From the NCBI RefSeq assembly GCF_902806685.2, contig NC_048561.1, positions 124,001 through 188,000 on the forward strand: a DNA stretch of 64,000 nucleotides. The letters are read 5' to 3'. The notes beneath the pieces were generated by a model. The model had not been told where the DNA came from. It saw only the letters and a list, made by a program, of their open reading frames with translations, and did not search any database. Both the position numbers and the translations under genes were made by a program. The stretch comes from Maniola hyperantus. Its lineage: Eukaryota; Arthropoda; Insecta; Lepidoptera; Nymphalidae. This document shows, in pieces, positions 44,339-56,139 of this stretch. Position 1 is the stretch's first letter. Each line of letters begins with the position of its first letter.

Positions 44339-44614
44339 ATGGTCTTTTCATAGCGCGCAAATGGCTGCAAGCTGGCATACATCTGCTGGGGGCAGGTGGC
44401 CATCTCTGAAGTAGGGGACTGTTGCTGCCATCTGTGGCTCTTATGTCGTTGGGGTAAGGTTGTATGTCGCGTGGAGTTTCTTTGTGTTGGGGTGTCGTGT
44501 AGAAAATGGAGTTTTTAGGTTCTTATGGTAATAGATGGGGGGATAAGTTGCTTTGCTGGAACTTATTTAAGTGTAATATTATTGCTATTTATTTGTTGAA
44601 TATGTACTGACAAT

Positions 44615-44903
44615 GGCACCGATTCTAAGCACAACCTAATTTTAGAGTATTCGCACCCTCTTCTTACTATTGTAATATGAAAAGGAGAGAAGCAGTTTGA
44701 CACTTCTAAATTTAATTTTTAGATGGTAAAACCCGTGATTTTATCACGCAGTCGCAAACCTACTGTTTAAATTTGTATTGTGAACTAAAATTTAGAGTCT
44801 TTAAATGTGAAAGTCATGTTCCGTTCCTTTTTTAGCATTGTTAAAAAGAAAAGGACGCAAATACTCTAAATTTAGTTTAAAGTAAGACAAAGGAATCGGT
44901 GCC
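44615..44903. repeat. M4 TIR element
   Basis: ggcaccgattc begins it and gaatcggtgcc ends it. Subterminal ttttagagtattcgc pairs with gcaaatactctaaat. Other copies are at 55470 and 61082. Confidence 0.88.
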
Positions 44904-44967
44904 AATGTCTGCAATGTCATCTAGTTACTATGTTGTGCTTATTTACTAACTATACTCTTACCACGGA

Positions 44968-45050
44968 AAGAAGTTCATAATATAGCGCTCTGTTGCGTAA
45001 TCCCATACGAATGGCAGAGACGAAAATCTCTGTGGGCGTTGGCTATTTTC
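44968..45050. repeat. M8 inner-element fragment
   Basis: tagcgctctgttgcgtaatc, then ccatacgaatggcaga, as at 51175. Confidence 0.6.
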
Positions 45051-45276
45051 AATTCAATCAATTCATTTATTTAATCACCAATTAACCAACCAACCACCAA
45101 TCAACAATTAATTTGAGGCACCAACCAATCACAAACATGTTTTCACAAACCATTCAAAATACTAAAACTGTAACTGTGTTCATAAACAGCCGTGTCATAT
45201 GTGGCACAACCCTAGGCTATGACGATTGACGGCTTCATCATAATCATCACTAACCATGATTTCCCTGTTGTTGCAG

Positions 45277-45449
45277 CGCCCCGCACGTCGTGCACGGGGG
45301 GCGCGCCCAACAACCTGCCCCCGCTCAGCTTCCACGCCGTGCACGGCGAGAACGTCAGGGTTTCCCGCGACGGGGCCACGGCGCGCCGCGTCGAGTCCTT
45401 CTGCAAGGGCGTGGCCTTCAGCGCGCGCCCCGTGCGCGTCAACGAGAAG
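45277..45449 (+). CDS. neur: neuralized, coding exon 2 (start of NHR1)
   Basis: The acceptor ttgttgcag precedes 45277 and the donor GTGACG follows 45449. With the single base from exon 1 the exon gives 58 codons and ends in phase 0. It encodes the start of the first Neuralized homology repeat (NHR1, from residue ~81: NNLPPLSFHAVHG, then VRVSRDG). NHR domains are beta-sandwich modules; in Drosophila NHR1 binds Delta and Bearded-family inhibitors. Local base composition is strongly GC-rich against the AT-rich intron, as expected for lepidopteran coding exons. Confidence 0.93.
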
Positions 45450-45571
45450 GTGACGCTTCATTGAAACACTAACTAGTACTGCTCTGCGCTGAGCCGTCGA
45501 AGACTACCCGAGAATTTCCTTTCATTAAATGGGTATACGCTTGTAGTAATCACACGATAGATGATGATGCA

Positions 45572-45760
45572 GCCTAAGGTGGAGCGCGCAGCGCGCATGC
45601 CTAGCAAGAAGCTGGGTCAGCTAGTCATCATCATCATGACTGCTTAAACGGATGAGCCGTGAAAGCTAGCAGACAGACAGACAGACAGACAGAAAGACAG
45701 ACAGACAGATAGACCGATAGACATACATCCTTTCGCAATTTTAATACTAGTATGAAAGTG
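45572..45760 (+). repeat. repeat fragments in neuralized intron 2, with expanded (acag)n
   Basis: 45572-45612 matches the text at 8095 (gcagcctaaggtggagcgcg). From 45645 a LepA 3' end follows (gatgagccgtgaaagctagc) whose (gaca)n has grown to about 50 bp. Confidence 0.75.
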
Positions 45761-45846
45761 GATTCGCTGAAATTTCGTCCACTCTCTATTTCCTTCGTAA
45801 TCTACTACTAGGAATCAATTAGCTAATTACTCCATTTCCATTCCAG

Positions 45847-46956
45847 GTGTGCATCCGTTTCGTGGAAATTTCCAACAGCTGGAGCGGCGTCATCCGCTTC
45901 GGCTTCACCACCCACGACCCCACCAGCCTCGCCCACGCGCTGCCCAAGTACGCCTGCCCCGACCTCACCAACAAACCCGGCAACTGGGCCAAAGCGCTCG
46001 GCGAGAGATTCTGCGAGAAGGACAATATCCTCTACTACTACGTCAACTCGGCCGGCGACGTCCACTTCGGCATCAACGGGGAAGACAAAGGCTTGTTCTT
46101 CACCGGAGTGGACACCCGGAGCCCTCTGTGGGCGCTAGTAGACGTGTACGGCAACTGCACGGCGGTACAGTTCGCTGACCCCAGGGCGCCCAACCAAGTC
46201 CGACGATGCACACAGAGCCCTGTCGCAGAAGAAGAGAGATTAGTCGGTGGAATGAGGTCCTTGTGCGTCGAAGATCCCCTCCCGCCGCCCAGATATCAAA
46301 ACCCCTTAGTACCGCTGAGTTTACACAGAACCAGAGGACGGAACGTGAACTTTGTAAACGAAAGAGGTGTAGCTTCCAGAGCAGAAGCAGAATTCTGTCA
46401 AGGATACGTGTTCACCGCGCGCCCCATGCGCCCCGGCCAAACCATCGTCGTGCAGATCCTGTCCACTGAGAGCGCATACGCTGGGAGCTTGGCTATCGGC
46501 TTAACGTCGTGCGATCCAGCCACGTTGCGACAGTGCGACTTGCCTGATGATGCGGAACAGCTGCTGGACCGACCTGAGTACTGGGTGGTGAGACGAGATG
46601 CTGCGAACGGACTGAGAAGGGGGGATGAATTGGCTGTGACTTTGACGCTGGACGGGGAGGTGCGCGTGAGCAGAAACGGGTCGAGCCCGATCACAGTGAT
46701 GCACGTGGACCATACGCTGAGGCTGTGGGCTTTTGTGGATATCTATGGTGCTACTCAGAAGGTGCGGATGCTGAGCTCTCAAGCGCTGCAAGCGCAGACG
46801 CCGCCGCAGCAGCTGAGGGTGTTGGCCAGCTCTGCAGCGCCGCTAGCGGCTGGAGGGGGCGGCACGGTGCTGGTGGTGAGTCTGCCGCCGCAAGGCGCTC
46901 AGCAGAACCAGGCACATCAGCAAGGATTGACTTTGGCGAGCGCACACTATATTGAG
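45847..46956 (+). CDS. neur: neuralized, coding exon 3 (rest of NHR1, all of NHR2)
   Basis: The exon has 370 codons in phase 0 at both ends, with acceptor ccattccag before 45847 and donor GTGAGT after 46956. It begins VCIRFVEISNSWSG, completing NHR1 (to residue ~237, with the YACPDLTN and EKDNILYYYVN blocks), then a short linker and NHR2 (residues ~278-436, with FCQGYVFTARP, LDRPEYWVV and HVDHTLRLWAFVDIYG). A GGGTVLVVSLPP block follows, as in the fly protein. The linker between NHR1 and NHR2 is much shorter than in Drosophila, which helps explain 656 aa here against about 754 aa in the fly. Translation past the donor stops within 11 codons, supporting the splice call. Confidence 0.96.
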
Positions 46957-47288
46957 GTGAGTTTCATATCCCTTCACTTGAAGTTTTAAAGTCCCAACGC
47001 ACTTGACCTGCGCTGCGCGACGCGGCGCTGCAACTATAGTTTATGAGTCTTTTTTCTGACTGGTCTATACAGTTTTTTTCCAAATTTTGATCAACTGTTT
47101 ACATGCTAAAGAAAGCCTATTTCAATTTATTTCCACGAGCTACAATAGTTTGGATTAGGTTAGCTTCTATATTTCTGTATCTGTTCCTATTAACACTTAC
47201 TGGGTTCTACCAATTCTAAACACAATACACATTGTATTGACAAAAACTTCAACTTGAATTCAATTAAGTCTTATTTCTTCTTCCACAG

Positions 47289-47768
47289 CCAATCCAGGCG
47301 TCATCACAAATCTGCCTCGCCGGTCTACAGCAGCTGCCTCCCCAGCCAGCCTCCTGTTCCGCGCAGCCCTACCGCCGGCCTGACCACTGCCCCTCCACCA
47401 GCCAGAACACCTGCAACGAGCAGCTCACCCTGCCCAACGGACACGCTGAACCGCTCCAACAACCCTTGCGGGAACCCTTGAGGTTAGAGAGGGTCCCCAA
47501 CAACCCCTCCACCAGCCGACCCGTCCCCTCCACTTCCCATCACACCCAGCCCATCTACACCGTCATCGGCGAAGGGACCACCACAAACCTCACCGGCACA
47601 GAGTGCACCATATGCTACGAGAACCCCATAGACAGTGTGCTCTATATGTGCGGACACATGTGCATGTGCTACAGATGTGCGGTGCAGCAGTGGAGGGGCA
47701 AGGGGGGCGGCCAGTGCCCCCTGTGCAGGGCACAGATTAAAGATGTCATCCGTACTTATAAGTCCTGA
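47289..47768 (+). CDS. neur: neuralized, coding exon 4 (C-terminal RING finger)
   Basis: The acceptor cttcttccacag precedes 47289; the exon encodes residues 498-656 and the stop TGA (47766-47768). A low-complexity Pro/Gln/Ser-rich linker leads to a RING at residues 602-656 with metal ligands C603, C606, C618, H620, C624, C627, C640 and C643 (C-x2-C-x11-C-x-H-x3-C-x2-C-x12-C-x2-C). The end, DVIRTYKS, closely resembles the fly C-terminus. The RING recruits the ubiquitin-conjugating enzyme, so all ligase parts are present and intact. Intron 3, before this exon, is 332 bp. Confidence 0.97.
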   Translation, partial: PIQASSQICLAGLQQLPPQPASCSAQPYRRPDHCPSTSQNTCNEQLTLPNGHAEPLQQPLREPLRLERVPNNPSTSRPVPSTSHHTQPIYTVIGEGTTTNLTGTECTICYENPIDSVLYMCGHMCMCYRCAVQQWRGKGGGQCPLCRAQIKDVIRTYKS

Positions 47769-50700
47769 GATGGGGTCCAAAATAATAGTTTTCGCGCGGT
47801 TTTTGTGCTGTCAAAGTTGACATTGACAGTGATAGTCGAGAATTTTCTGTTAAATATAGATGTTTACTTATATTCTGTAAATCGGAGTAACTTTGACAGT
47901 CAACTAAAAAAAATTAGTCATGAGTAATGTCAATTTTGACAGTGACGTTCAGAAGTAGCGAATGAGTGAATGTTACTTATCCGAATGGTTACAACTTCAT
48001 AGTTAGGGTTATAAATATGCCAAAAATACGTTCTTAAACGCGGAATTTGACGTAAAATAATAATATAATTTAAATAGAAGTCCCAAAAAAGTTTTGTAAA
48101 TATATCAATAACAGTAGTTTACTTTACCTAACCGTATTTAGTTGAACTGTGCAAAGGCGCCACCAGTAAATTTAGTTTTAATGTAAACGGATAAAGATGA
48201 TTGCATATTACAGTACGCGCCGCAGCCCGCAAGTCGCAACCAACGCATTTTTCACAACCAGTCTCTGATTCTTATCACAGCTGAGGGGGTATATCTTTTC
48301 CATGAAGCTTATTTCACACTACGAGATATAAATTATATTATAGTCCGGTCAATATAATATAATTTATTTCCCGTAGTTTGAAATAAGCTTTACACATTGG
48401 TTTTTTTTTCTTGGAATATTAATGAGTACGCTCCCAAATCCACACTTATTATACCCTTATTATTATAATTATTTAACTTCGAATCCTGCCGGTTCCGCAA
48501 TTTTTGATATTATTTAGAGACCTTGAAGTAGGTAAAAACACTATCATAAAAATTATAAATCGTATGACATTCATTCTTTCCAGCAGGTTTGACCACAGCT
48601 AAGCCATAGTCTATAATTAAATAAAAAATATTTTGAGGAAATTGGTAGCAATGCGACGTGCAGTGTAGTGTGCGTTCAGCATAGTGTGGGCCGTTTGACA
48701 CAATACATGTTGGGCTTTGTAACATATTTTATGTTTAATATATTATAACATGTACCAATTAATATATTATACATAGTTTGTTTGACAGTTATTGTAACCG
48801 AATATTGTTCTGATTTTAATTTTAAATTACGAAATGACATTTTTTTGTGCGATTTTGTGATTTCATTCTTTATTGTAGTCTCTCTAGTAGTATTTACAGA
48901 GAAAATGTAATTTTTCTATATCGGGAAATGAATAATAATTAAAGTATTACAATTAAATTATAATTAGAAAAACATTTACGTATCAAAATAATTATTTTAT
49001 TTTTATTGTGTCTCGAGCGCAAGTTTTTGTTTTAACTAAATTCTTCACTAAAGTTGGTTCTTATCTGTCAATTTTAATTGTCTTATCTGTTAGTTTTAAA
49101 TGAGTGTTAAGGAGCTTTCTTTCAAGTGAACACTAGGGGATGTTTATTATTTATTTAAAACGATGTTAACTTTAGTTACTAGTTTTTACAAAAAAATGAA
49201 ACTGAACTAAGTTTTTGAGCTAAAGTAACAGTAAATTGGAGTAGGATTTAATCTGTCAATTTGTGTGATGAACTGAAGATCTTGATTTGAGCATTCTCTT
49301 AATTTTTTTTTAATTAACGGCTACTTTGTATTCAATTTGGCAATTCGCTTCAAATTTGACAGATATACGCTAACTTTTTTGACGGATTTTCAACAAAATT
49401 TACACTCGAGGTTCTTGATTTTTGACTAACTATGTGTAATCTGTAAAAAAATTGTCTACGTGATTTTGACAGAAAGTGTAAAAGACGCGAGGCTATAGTC
49501 CGAGTAGTGTTGCTAGGTATTGGAATAAGCGATAGCGTTCCTAAGAGTAGGTACTGTAGAAATATCATAATATGTATGCCTGTGGGATGGAGCACAACAT
49601 TTTCCCCACTTCTGCTATTTTGAAGATGTCTGTCTATACTATGCATTTCAATCAAGTAGGGCTTCAAATTTTAACATGAAATCCGGTTTTTTATTCCACT
49701 TTTTTTCGTATTTCGTATAGGTATTTTAGTTTAGTTTTTCTTACATGTAGTATTTTTTTGCTCTTAGTAAAAGTTTGGTTAGCCTCTAATGAGCCATCGT
49801 CGTTAACAATTGAAATGTATAGTTTTTGTGATGAAATTTGAGTAAAATCCGTTCAGCACTTTTTGACATCAGATCCTTCAGACAGACAGTCTCTCTTGTT
49901 ATCCATCCTACATGTGTAACAATTAGGCTGCAAAAACAATATGTACGTCCACTTAAACTATTATTATTATTATTCGGTGATAGTTGATAATGCATTTAAT
50001 ATTAATTTATTGTATTTTTTTCTATGACGTGAAGTGTGACCAGCGACGTGAAAAAAGTAATTATAAAATGTTTAAAACATTTAGTTTGTATATTATGTAT
50101 CTCTCTTCTAATATATATAGACAAAATCCTTAAGTTTAAGTATACCGAAATAGTCTTAATCGATGTCTTAATGCTACGTTAATTAGCGTTCCGAAACGAC
50201 GCGACGCTAGAAACAAATATATATAAATATATATGAGTAATTTCTCGTTTCTCATACTTCACTATGTTACCAGACACGAAACAGCGGGGGTTCCTATATG
50301 TCTTTTTTACGATTTTTCCTTCAAATATAACATATAAATTATAAACTTATAGTATCTTATGGACTGTGCGAATTACATTTTTAATAAAAACTATCGATTT
50401 TTAAGCGCCTTCAAAAAAATAGATTTTTTTCTCTTTAATGTATTTTTTTCATTAGTCAAAAAATTCTATAATTTTTCTCTAGTCTGAGATTTTTAAATAT
50501 CCTATTAATCAAATTATTGCATTTGATTAAGTTTTATTTTCTACAATAATAATCAAAAGAGAGCTATATTTCATTTACTTATAAAAATGATGCAAAAAAT
50601 GATGCAATATTTTGGGAAAAGATCAGATATTTAGTCAAAACATCGGCCCGTAGTTGTCGCGCTACGGCGCTGTGTTGCCAGGACTACATATCTTGCATCG

Positions 50701-51040
50701 AAATAAACAATTTTTGGGGGAAAAAAACTTAGATTCTTACATTATATCTTTTTTATTGCATCATTTTTCAAAAATTACTGATTTTGTTTCGTATATTTTT
50801 TTAAATAACGATTTTCGTGGATAGTTAAAAAAAATGCTTTAGTAACTCGCTCAGTCTATACTATAAACAATTGTAACCTATTTATCCTAGTAACCAATTT
50901 TGAATTTAAGATATTAATATACTCAATTCAATTCCTTTATATTGCTCACGTTTCTTTCTACCTAGATTAGATAGATATGCATATCAGTTTACTAACATAT
51001 CTTGTCCCTGGGCTACAAACTTAGCACTGGGAACTTTCCA
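47769..51040. other. neuralized 3' UTR and AT-rich downstream DNA
   Basis: No ORF or known repeat is convincing apart from the hairpin at 48305-48390. AATAAA motifs occur (for example 48620-48625), but none is clearly the used signal. Short ttgacag/ctgtcaa motifs recur many times between 47810 and 49500. A Pumilio-like tgtaaata is at about 48096. Confidence 0.4.
48305..48390. repeat. 37-bp-arm hairpin downstream of neuralized
   Basis: aagcttatttcacactacga (48305 on) pairs with cccgtagtttgaaataagct (48371 on), with an AT-rich inner stem. It may be a small MITE. Confidence 0.8.
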
Positions 51041-51600
51041 GGGTGTGTTACTTAAAAGTCTCATAGATGGCGCTGTTCATAACATCCAGATTTTACTCAA
51101 ATTGAACATCAAAAACTTGAAACACTGTGGGAAATGTCACTTGTTGTTTTTATAACCTCATCTGGTTTTGATACTATACTCTGTCCGCGTAAAGAAGTCA
51201 GGAAAGCGCTCTCTGTTACGTAATCCCATACAAATGGTAAAAGACAAGAATCCAATGAGCGTTAACCATTTTGAGTAACCAACCTAACACAATCGAAACT
51301 ATGTTTTCTAATATAATTTCGAATGTCTTTTTGAAAACATGTTTGTGGTTGGTGAATCAAAATGGTTAACGGCCACTGAGGACTTTTGCCTTATCACTCG
51401 TATGGTATTACGTAACAGAGAGAGCGCTACACTAACTTCTTTTCGGCGGATAGAGTATAGATGATATTCGTGCCTTCGTTCGCTTGGATTTAAGTCCACG
51501 TGAGAACGATTAAATTTTTGAGATAAAAAGCAGCTTCTTTTGTCCTACCTCCTCGGAAGAGCATGAACAGCGCCATCTATGAGACTTCTAAGGAACACTC
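51041..51600. repeat. M8 TIR element, 560 bp, with a second TIR element inside
   Basis: The outer arms gtctcatagatggcgctgtt and aacagcgccatctatgagac pair over about 40 bp. The inner arms (51175 and about 51400-51460) pair separately: gcgctctctgttacgtaat against attacgtaacagagagagc. Confidence 0.85.
51465..51540 (+). repeat. LepA 5' fragment inside M8
   Basis: tcgtgccttcgttcgcttgg and gagataaaaagcagctt, diverged. Confidence 0.55.
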
Positions 51601-51881
51601 CCTTGTCGCTAGGTCGTGGCCCAACGGTTAATATTAAAATTGCATTTTTCTATTTTAATCATTCCTTTTTAGAATATTTTTAAGATGATTAGTGATTACC
51701 AATTTTTTGTACCAAACTTTTGCAGCCAGTTTCGTATTGTACTTTGTTTATTATTAATTATTTAATTGTTAATTTTAAGTAAGTGTCTGTATTATTTGTA
51801 ATCTGTAGAATTTTTAATTTAAAAAATAATTATACATATATTTGGAATAGCTACTCAATTGGGGTAACTTTGAAAGATAAG

Positions 51882-51923
51882 TTCATACATACATACATAC
51901 AATATACATATATACATACATAC

Positions 51924-51954
<31 letters not shown>

Positions 51955-51971
51955 CATACATACATACATAC
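51882..51971. repeat. (ATAC)n microsatellite, about 90 bp
   Basis: catacatacatacataca with a few interruptions. Confidence 0.95.
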
Positions 51972-51979
51972 TGCACAAC

Positions 51980-52957
51980 ACTTGTTATTCGCTAATTTAA
52001 AATAATCCAATGTATGAACATTGAACATAGCAAAGTTACCCTGATACAGTGATATGGTATTATTTCATTATCTATAGTTTTAAGTCCTTTTTATAATTGC
52101 TCTGGTTTCTGACCTTTTTGAGCTCTTTTTACCAAAACAGTGTGACCAGTTTATTATGAAAGAAATGCGACGATGTTTATAAACCAAAATAAATCTTTTT
52201 TTTTCGCGTCGCGAAAACAGCAAGAAGTTCCTTCAAAAATTGACTTCAGAAGTATGATATTGTCAGTTTTGTTGTACACGTAAGTTTTAGTCAGTTTTTT
52301 AAAAGGAACTTTATTTCGTATTTATTTGAGTGTATCAAATTCTTAGATTTGTGATAATTTTATGTTTTACGTATTGATTATTTTTTATTTGTTTTCATTT
52401 GTCTGCGTATATCGTTGTCATCTAGTCGTTAATTTATTTTGATTTAAACCTTGATTTAAATAAGAAGGGAGTTTAGATAGTTTTGAATTAAAATGGTTAT
52501 TATCGAACTACTTGTGTTTTCATTATATTTCTACTTAGCTAGGTACCCTCCGGCCTCTTGAACATTCATCTCAGAGTAAAGTTAAATAAGATTTATAAGA
52601 AAGATATTTCGAAAGCAGATTTTACTGAGAACTTGGCAACTCTTTTCAAAACGCAGCATAGGTTTGATAACTATATTCATATCAATCAATCAGAATTGAA
52701 AAAAAAACACGACGAACGACGTTGGTCAGTACTTGACTGTCTTCTCATTACAATTCCTAATGACACACCTATCTATAGTATCTAATAAGATTATGTCGGA
52801 TGTGGACCCAACGAAATCCGAATCTACGCAGTCTTGTCAGCTGTCACTGTCGAGCTTTCTGGCGGAGCCCATTGTAGGAATAGGACAGATATAATATTGC
52901 GTTTCAAGAGAGATCAGATTTAAACCACAAAAATGAACAAACGTCGTTTGTCTAAAG
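51980..52957. other. no feature recognised
   Basis: AT-rich. A 75-codon + frame at 52558-52785 lacks an ATG at its first codon and resembles no family. Confidence 0.4.
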
Positions 52958-52959
52958 TA

Positions 52960-53080
52960 TAGTCCACGACAGTTGAGATGGCAATCGGGGTATAAGGCGG
53001 GGGAGACGCCCCGCACCAGGTTAGTGCGGGGCGTTCCCTCCCCGATTGCTATCTCGACTGTCACGTAGGTATCTACTATA
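52960..53080. repeat. M1 TIR element, diverged
   Basis: cacgacagttgagatggcaa against ttgctatctcgactgtcacg. Confidence 0.82.
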
Positions 53081-53796
53081 GTTTCGACTGTTATTTCCAG
53101 TTAGAAGTTTGACAGGATATTAATTATTATAATAAACTGTGAGATAAATGAGTATGCTAAAGCATCATCCAAACCTGCGCTACCAAAGCGAATACGAAGC
53201 GGGAACGTCGGCCGCGCAGCGATCGCCTTCTGTTACCAAACGATGGCCAAAACACTAAGAGAATACACGTCTCACTCTGAGAAAGAGAGGCGATGGATTG
53301 AATTGACGAAGGGAAAATCGATTGTAGGGAAAAATATTTGCAGAGTTCTATTCGAATATGTCGCGTCGTATGCAAATATGCATCATCATCGTTTAAAAAT
53401 AAAAAGCACAAAATATTACAAAAATGTTTATTTACAAAAACTTCTTAACACTACGAAATTCATTCTTTATTGATCGTCATTGCTATACAGAGTATTAAAA
53501 ACAAATAAGTTAAAAAAATCAAAAATGGCGCCGCCGCAAAATTACGTTTTTATAAATGCTAATTAAATACAGCATTCAAGTTGTTCATTCAAGTAGCTTC
53601 TCAAATCTCTAAAAAAATTAAAATGATAATAATATAATACATAAAAATAAGGGGCTGATTTAAAAAAAATACAATATGACAGTTATATTAAATAGGCTAG
53701 GGTCAGACGGTCTTCAAAGTTTTCCTGTATTCGCCCTTGGGACACATACACAACAACACATAGCGGATAAAATATTGAGACCGATAGTAAGGCAGA

Positions 53797-54157
53797 TCCA
53801 CACCTGCGCACGCGCACGAGCCCCGAACACAACGCACATCATGAGAACATAATACGGCGTGTCTAAGAGTGGTTCGCGTGCATGTTACACAAGTCGCAGC
53901 GTGCACGTGTTCGTGGGTTTTGGGAGTGCGTAAAATAGTAGATTATTTAACATGGGGGGTAATGTCTTACGTCACGGGCGCCGGGATACATCTCAAGCGT
54001 AACGAGGGTTTGTATAGTAACTCCCGAGCGTAGCGAGGGTTTGCATTAGAATCCCGAGTGGTTCGCGACACGCACGCGCGCACGGAGACTGCGCACGGCG
54101 TGTCCATGTGTTCGATGCGCGTCGTGTGCGCGGTTGGTGCGTATGCGCAGGTGTGGA
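53797..54157. repeat. TIR element with GC-rich ends
   Basis: tccacacctgcgcacgcgca (53797 on) pairs with gtgcgtatgcgcaggtgtgga (54137-54157). Inside, cgagcgtagcgagggtttg and a variant are repeated. Confidence 0.75.
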
Positions 54158-54459
54158 CCCACCTCACGAAATTCACTAACTGTGAGCACCTTGCCTAGTT
54201 TTCATAAATAAAACTTACTTAAAAACAATTCAAAATAATAAATTATAAATATGTACATCTGCGGTAGACGACAAGTAAATATGGCTCCGCCCTTCATGAC
54301 CGACCGACACACGACGGCTTCACGTGCTCCGCGAGACACGGAGAAAACGAAAAGGCCAAGTTCGGGCCTCAAAGATCGGTCACCCATCCAGTTACGACTT
54401 GGGTCATCGTTGCTTGACAATTGCAATCAGTTAATATACGTGGCACAACTATTCCGCCT

Positions 54460-54715
54460 CATCATCAACTCATCGCCGGTTCACTACTGAGCACGGGTCT
54501 CCTTTTAGAATGTCTATTTGGTCATAGTCTACCACGCTGACACACACACACCTTGAGACATAATGGAGAACTATCATGCATGCAAGGTTTCCTCAGTAAC
54601 ATAAGTAACTTTAATTACTTAAAACGGACATACCCCGAAAAAGTTAGATGTGCATAACCGAATCGACTCCCGACCCCGACTAGAAGGCCGAATTCTTGGA
54701 CCTATCCCCTCTAAA
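54460..54715 (-). repeat. SINE-2 copy, diverged
   Basis: actcatcgccggttcactac to cgactcccgaccccgac. Confidence 0.8.
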
Positions 54716-55225
54716 GACAATACACTAATTACAGAGAGGTAATCATAGGAGCTCTGGAATAGGGTCTTGGACTGTATAAAAATGAGTGCTGTTTTTTGAT
54801 AGCGGTATTTAATGGCGTAGAATTCATGTAGTAAAGGGAATATTAATTAAATAAAAATATGATTTTTTCTTTATTTTAACATGATTAATTATAAACGTCA
54901 CGCTGTACGGAAGTACAAATTAATATCTTTCAATTTTTTAACATAAAAATAGAGTAATTTCTGCAGGAAAATATTTTTAGCAGCATTTTAGTTATGTAAA
55001 CCTGATACTTTTCATAAAACAGCCCAAGACCCTATTGAAGTAGGAAAATATTATAAATAATGTGATATGATACGGAGATCAAAATCTACAACTTATGGAT
55101 ATAACAAATAGCTTCTCATTACAAAAAAGAAATTTCCGACTACCCGCGTGCATTGAAGAAATTATGTGCCAAAATTGTTCAAAGTTAAAGCAAATTACAT
55201 AGTTTAAGTTGCCTTACAAAATAAT
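54716..55225. other. no feature recognised
   Basis: AT-rich intergenic DNA. Confidence 0.4.
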
Positions 55226-55384
55226 ATAGCCCGTACAATATGACTTCTCGCGCGCCATTTTAACTCAATGGGTCATGTCAAAAGTACGGTTCGTTCACCT
55301 TTAAATAAGAACTAAAATCATACTTTTGACATCACATTTGACGCATAAAGTTAAGATGGCGCGTGAAAAGTCATTTTGTACGCA
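55226..55384. repeat. M2 TIR element, most complete copy
   Basis: cccgtacaatatgacttctc with cgcgccattttaactc against taagatggcgcgtgaaaagtc and attttgtacg. Confidence 0.9.
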
Positions 55385-55469
55385 TACTTAATACTGAACG
55401 GATTTGGTTTACAGTTACATTAGATACAATACTAAAAAACTATAACCTGTCAAGTTTGACAGTAAATGA

Positions 55470-55624
55470 TGTCGATTCTGATGTCTTTGTCTAAATTAAA
55501 TTTAGAGTAGGTACATTTTTTTCCTTGCACCTATTGTTTTGTGAGCTAAATAAAATTTTATTTATTGATTTATTAAAAAGATACAAATACTCGTAAAATT
55601 TAATGCCATCAGAATCAGTACCAA
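55470..55624. repeat. M4 TIR element, shortened
   Basis: gtcgattctgatgtctttgt against catcagaatcagtacc, with tttagagtaggtac against gatacaaatactcgtaaaa subterminally. Confidence 0.72.
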
Positions 55625-55625
55625 T

Positions 55626-55823
55626 GGTGCTAATTCTGTTGTACACAATCTCTAAACTCAACTAAACTGTCAGGTTATCTAGTGCTATCTTTTTGGGAGC
55701 ATTATGAAAGGAAGTGACCAGCGCTTCGTCAGCAATGAGTCTTCTAGCGCGACGATAGAACTTACTAGTTAATTGCACCATGTACTTAGACCTACCGTTA
55801 CAGTCTTCAACAGAATTAGCACC
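55626..55823. repeat. M3 TIR element, diverged
   Basis: ggtgctaattctgttgtaca against caacagaattagcacc. It shares only a few bases of boundary with the M4 copy next to it. Confidence 0.75.
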
Positions 55824-56139
55824 AACAAAGCAGTTCAATTCGACAAACTAGACAACGTTTTGTTGTCTGGCTGTACCATTTTTTTTGGCGATTGAAAAAA
55901 CTGTCCTTAACTACTATTTCTGTATTTATTTAACGCTATAAAGTAGAATCTTACTAAATGCATCAAATATTCATATAAAAATACTGGTATACTGATTTGT
56001 ACGTCTGTTCGTCACACGTGTACGGCTTATAACTATAAAATATCTGCTAAAGTTGGCATTAAATATCATTATCGTATACCAATTTTTATATTTACTGCAT
56101 TATTTCGACGTGAAAAATATTTTTTCTGACATAAGTATA

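Larger units (their letters stand above)
4174..45276 (+). other. neur: neuralized intron 1 (~41.1 kb)
   Basis: The intron is bounded by GTAAGT at 4174 and ttgcag ending at 45276. It contains the nested secreted-protein gene, the 38-bp and 33/32-bp arrays and most of the interspersed repeats listed here. Introns 2 (45450-45846) and 3 (46957-47288) are each under 400 bp. Confidence 0.8.

Noticed and set aside
46398..46955. Long minus-strand and other-frame ORFs over neuralized exon 3
   Set aside because: They are shadows of a GC-rich coding exon; the + frame carries the recognisable NHR domains.
47484..47780. 98-codon minus ORF over the RING exon
   Set aside because: Antisense shadow of the RING-coding sequence.
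53157..53473. Opposing ORFs (84 and 76 codons)
   Set aside because: No recognisable domain, no splice context and weak composition; treated as chance.
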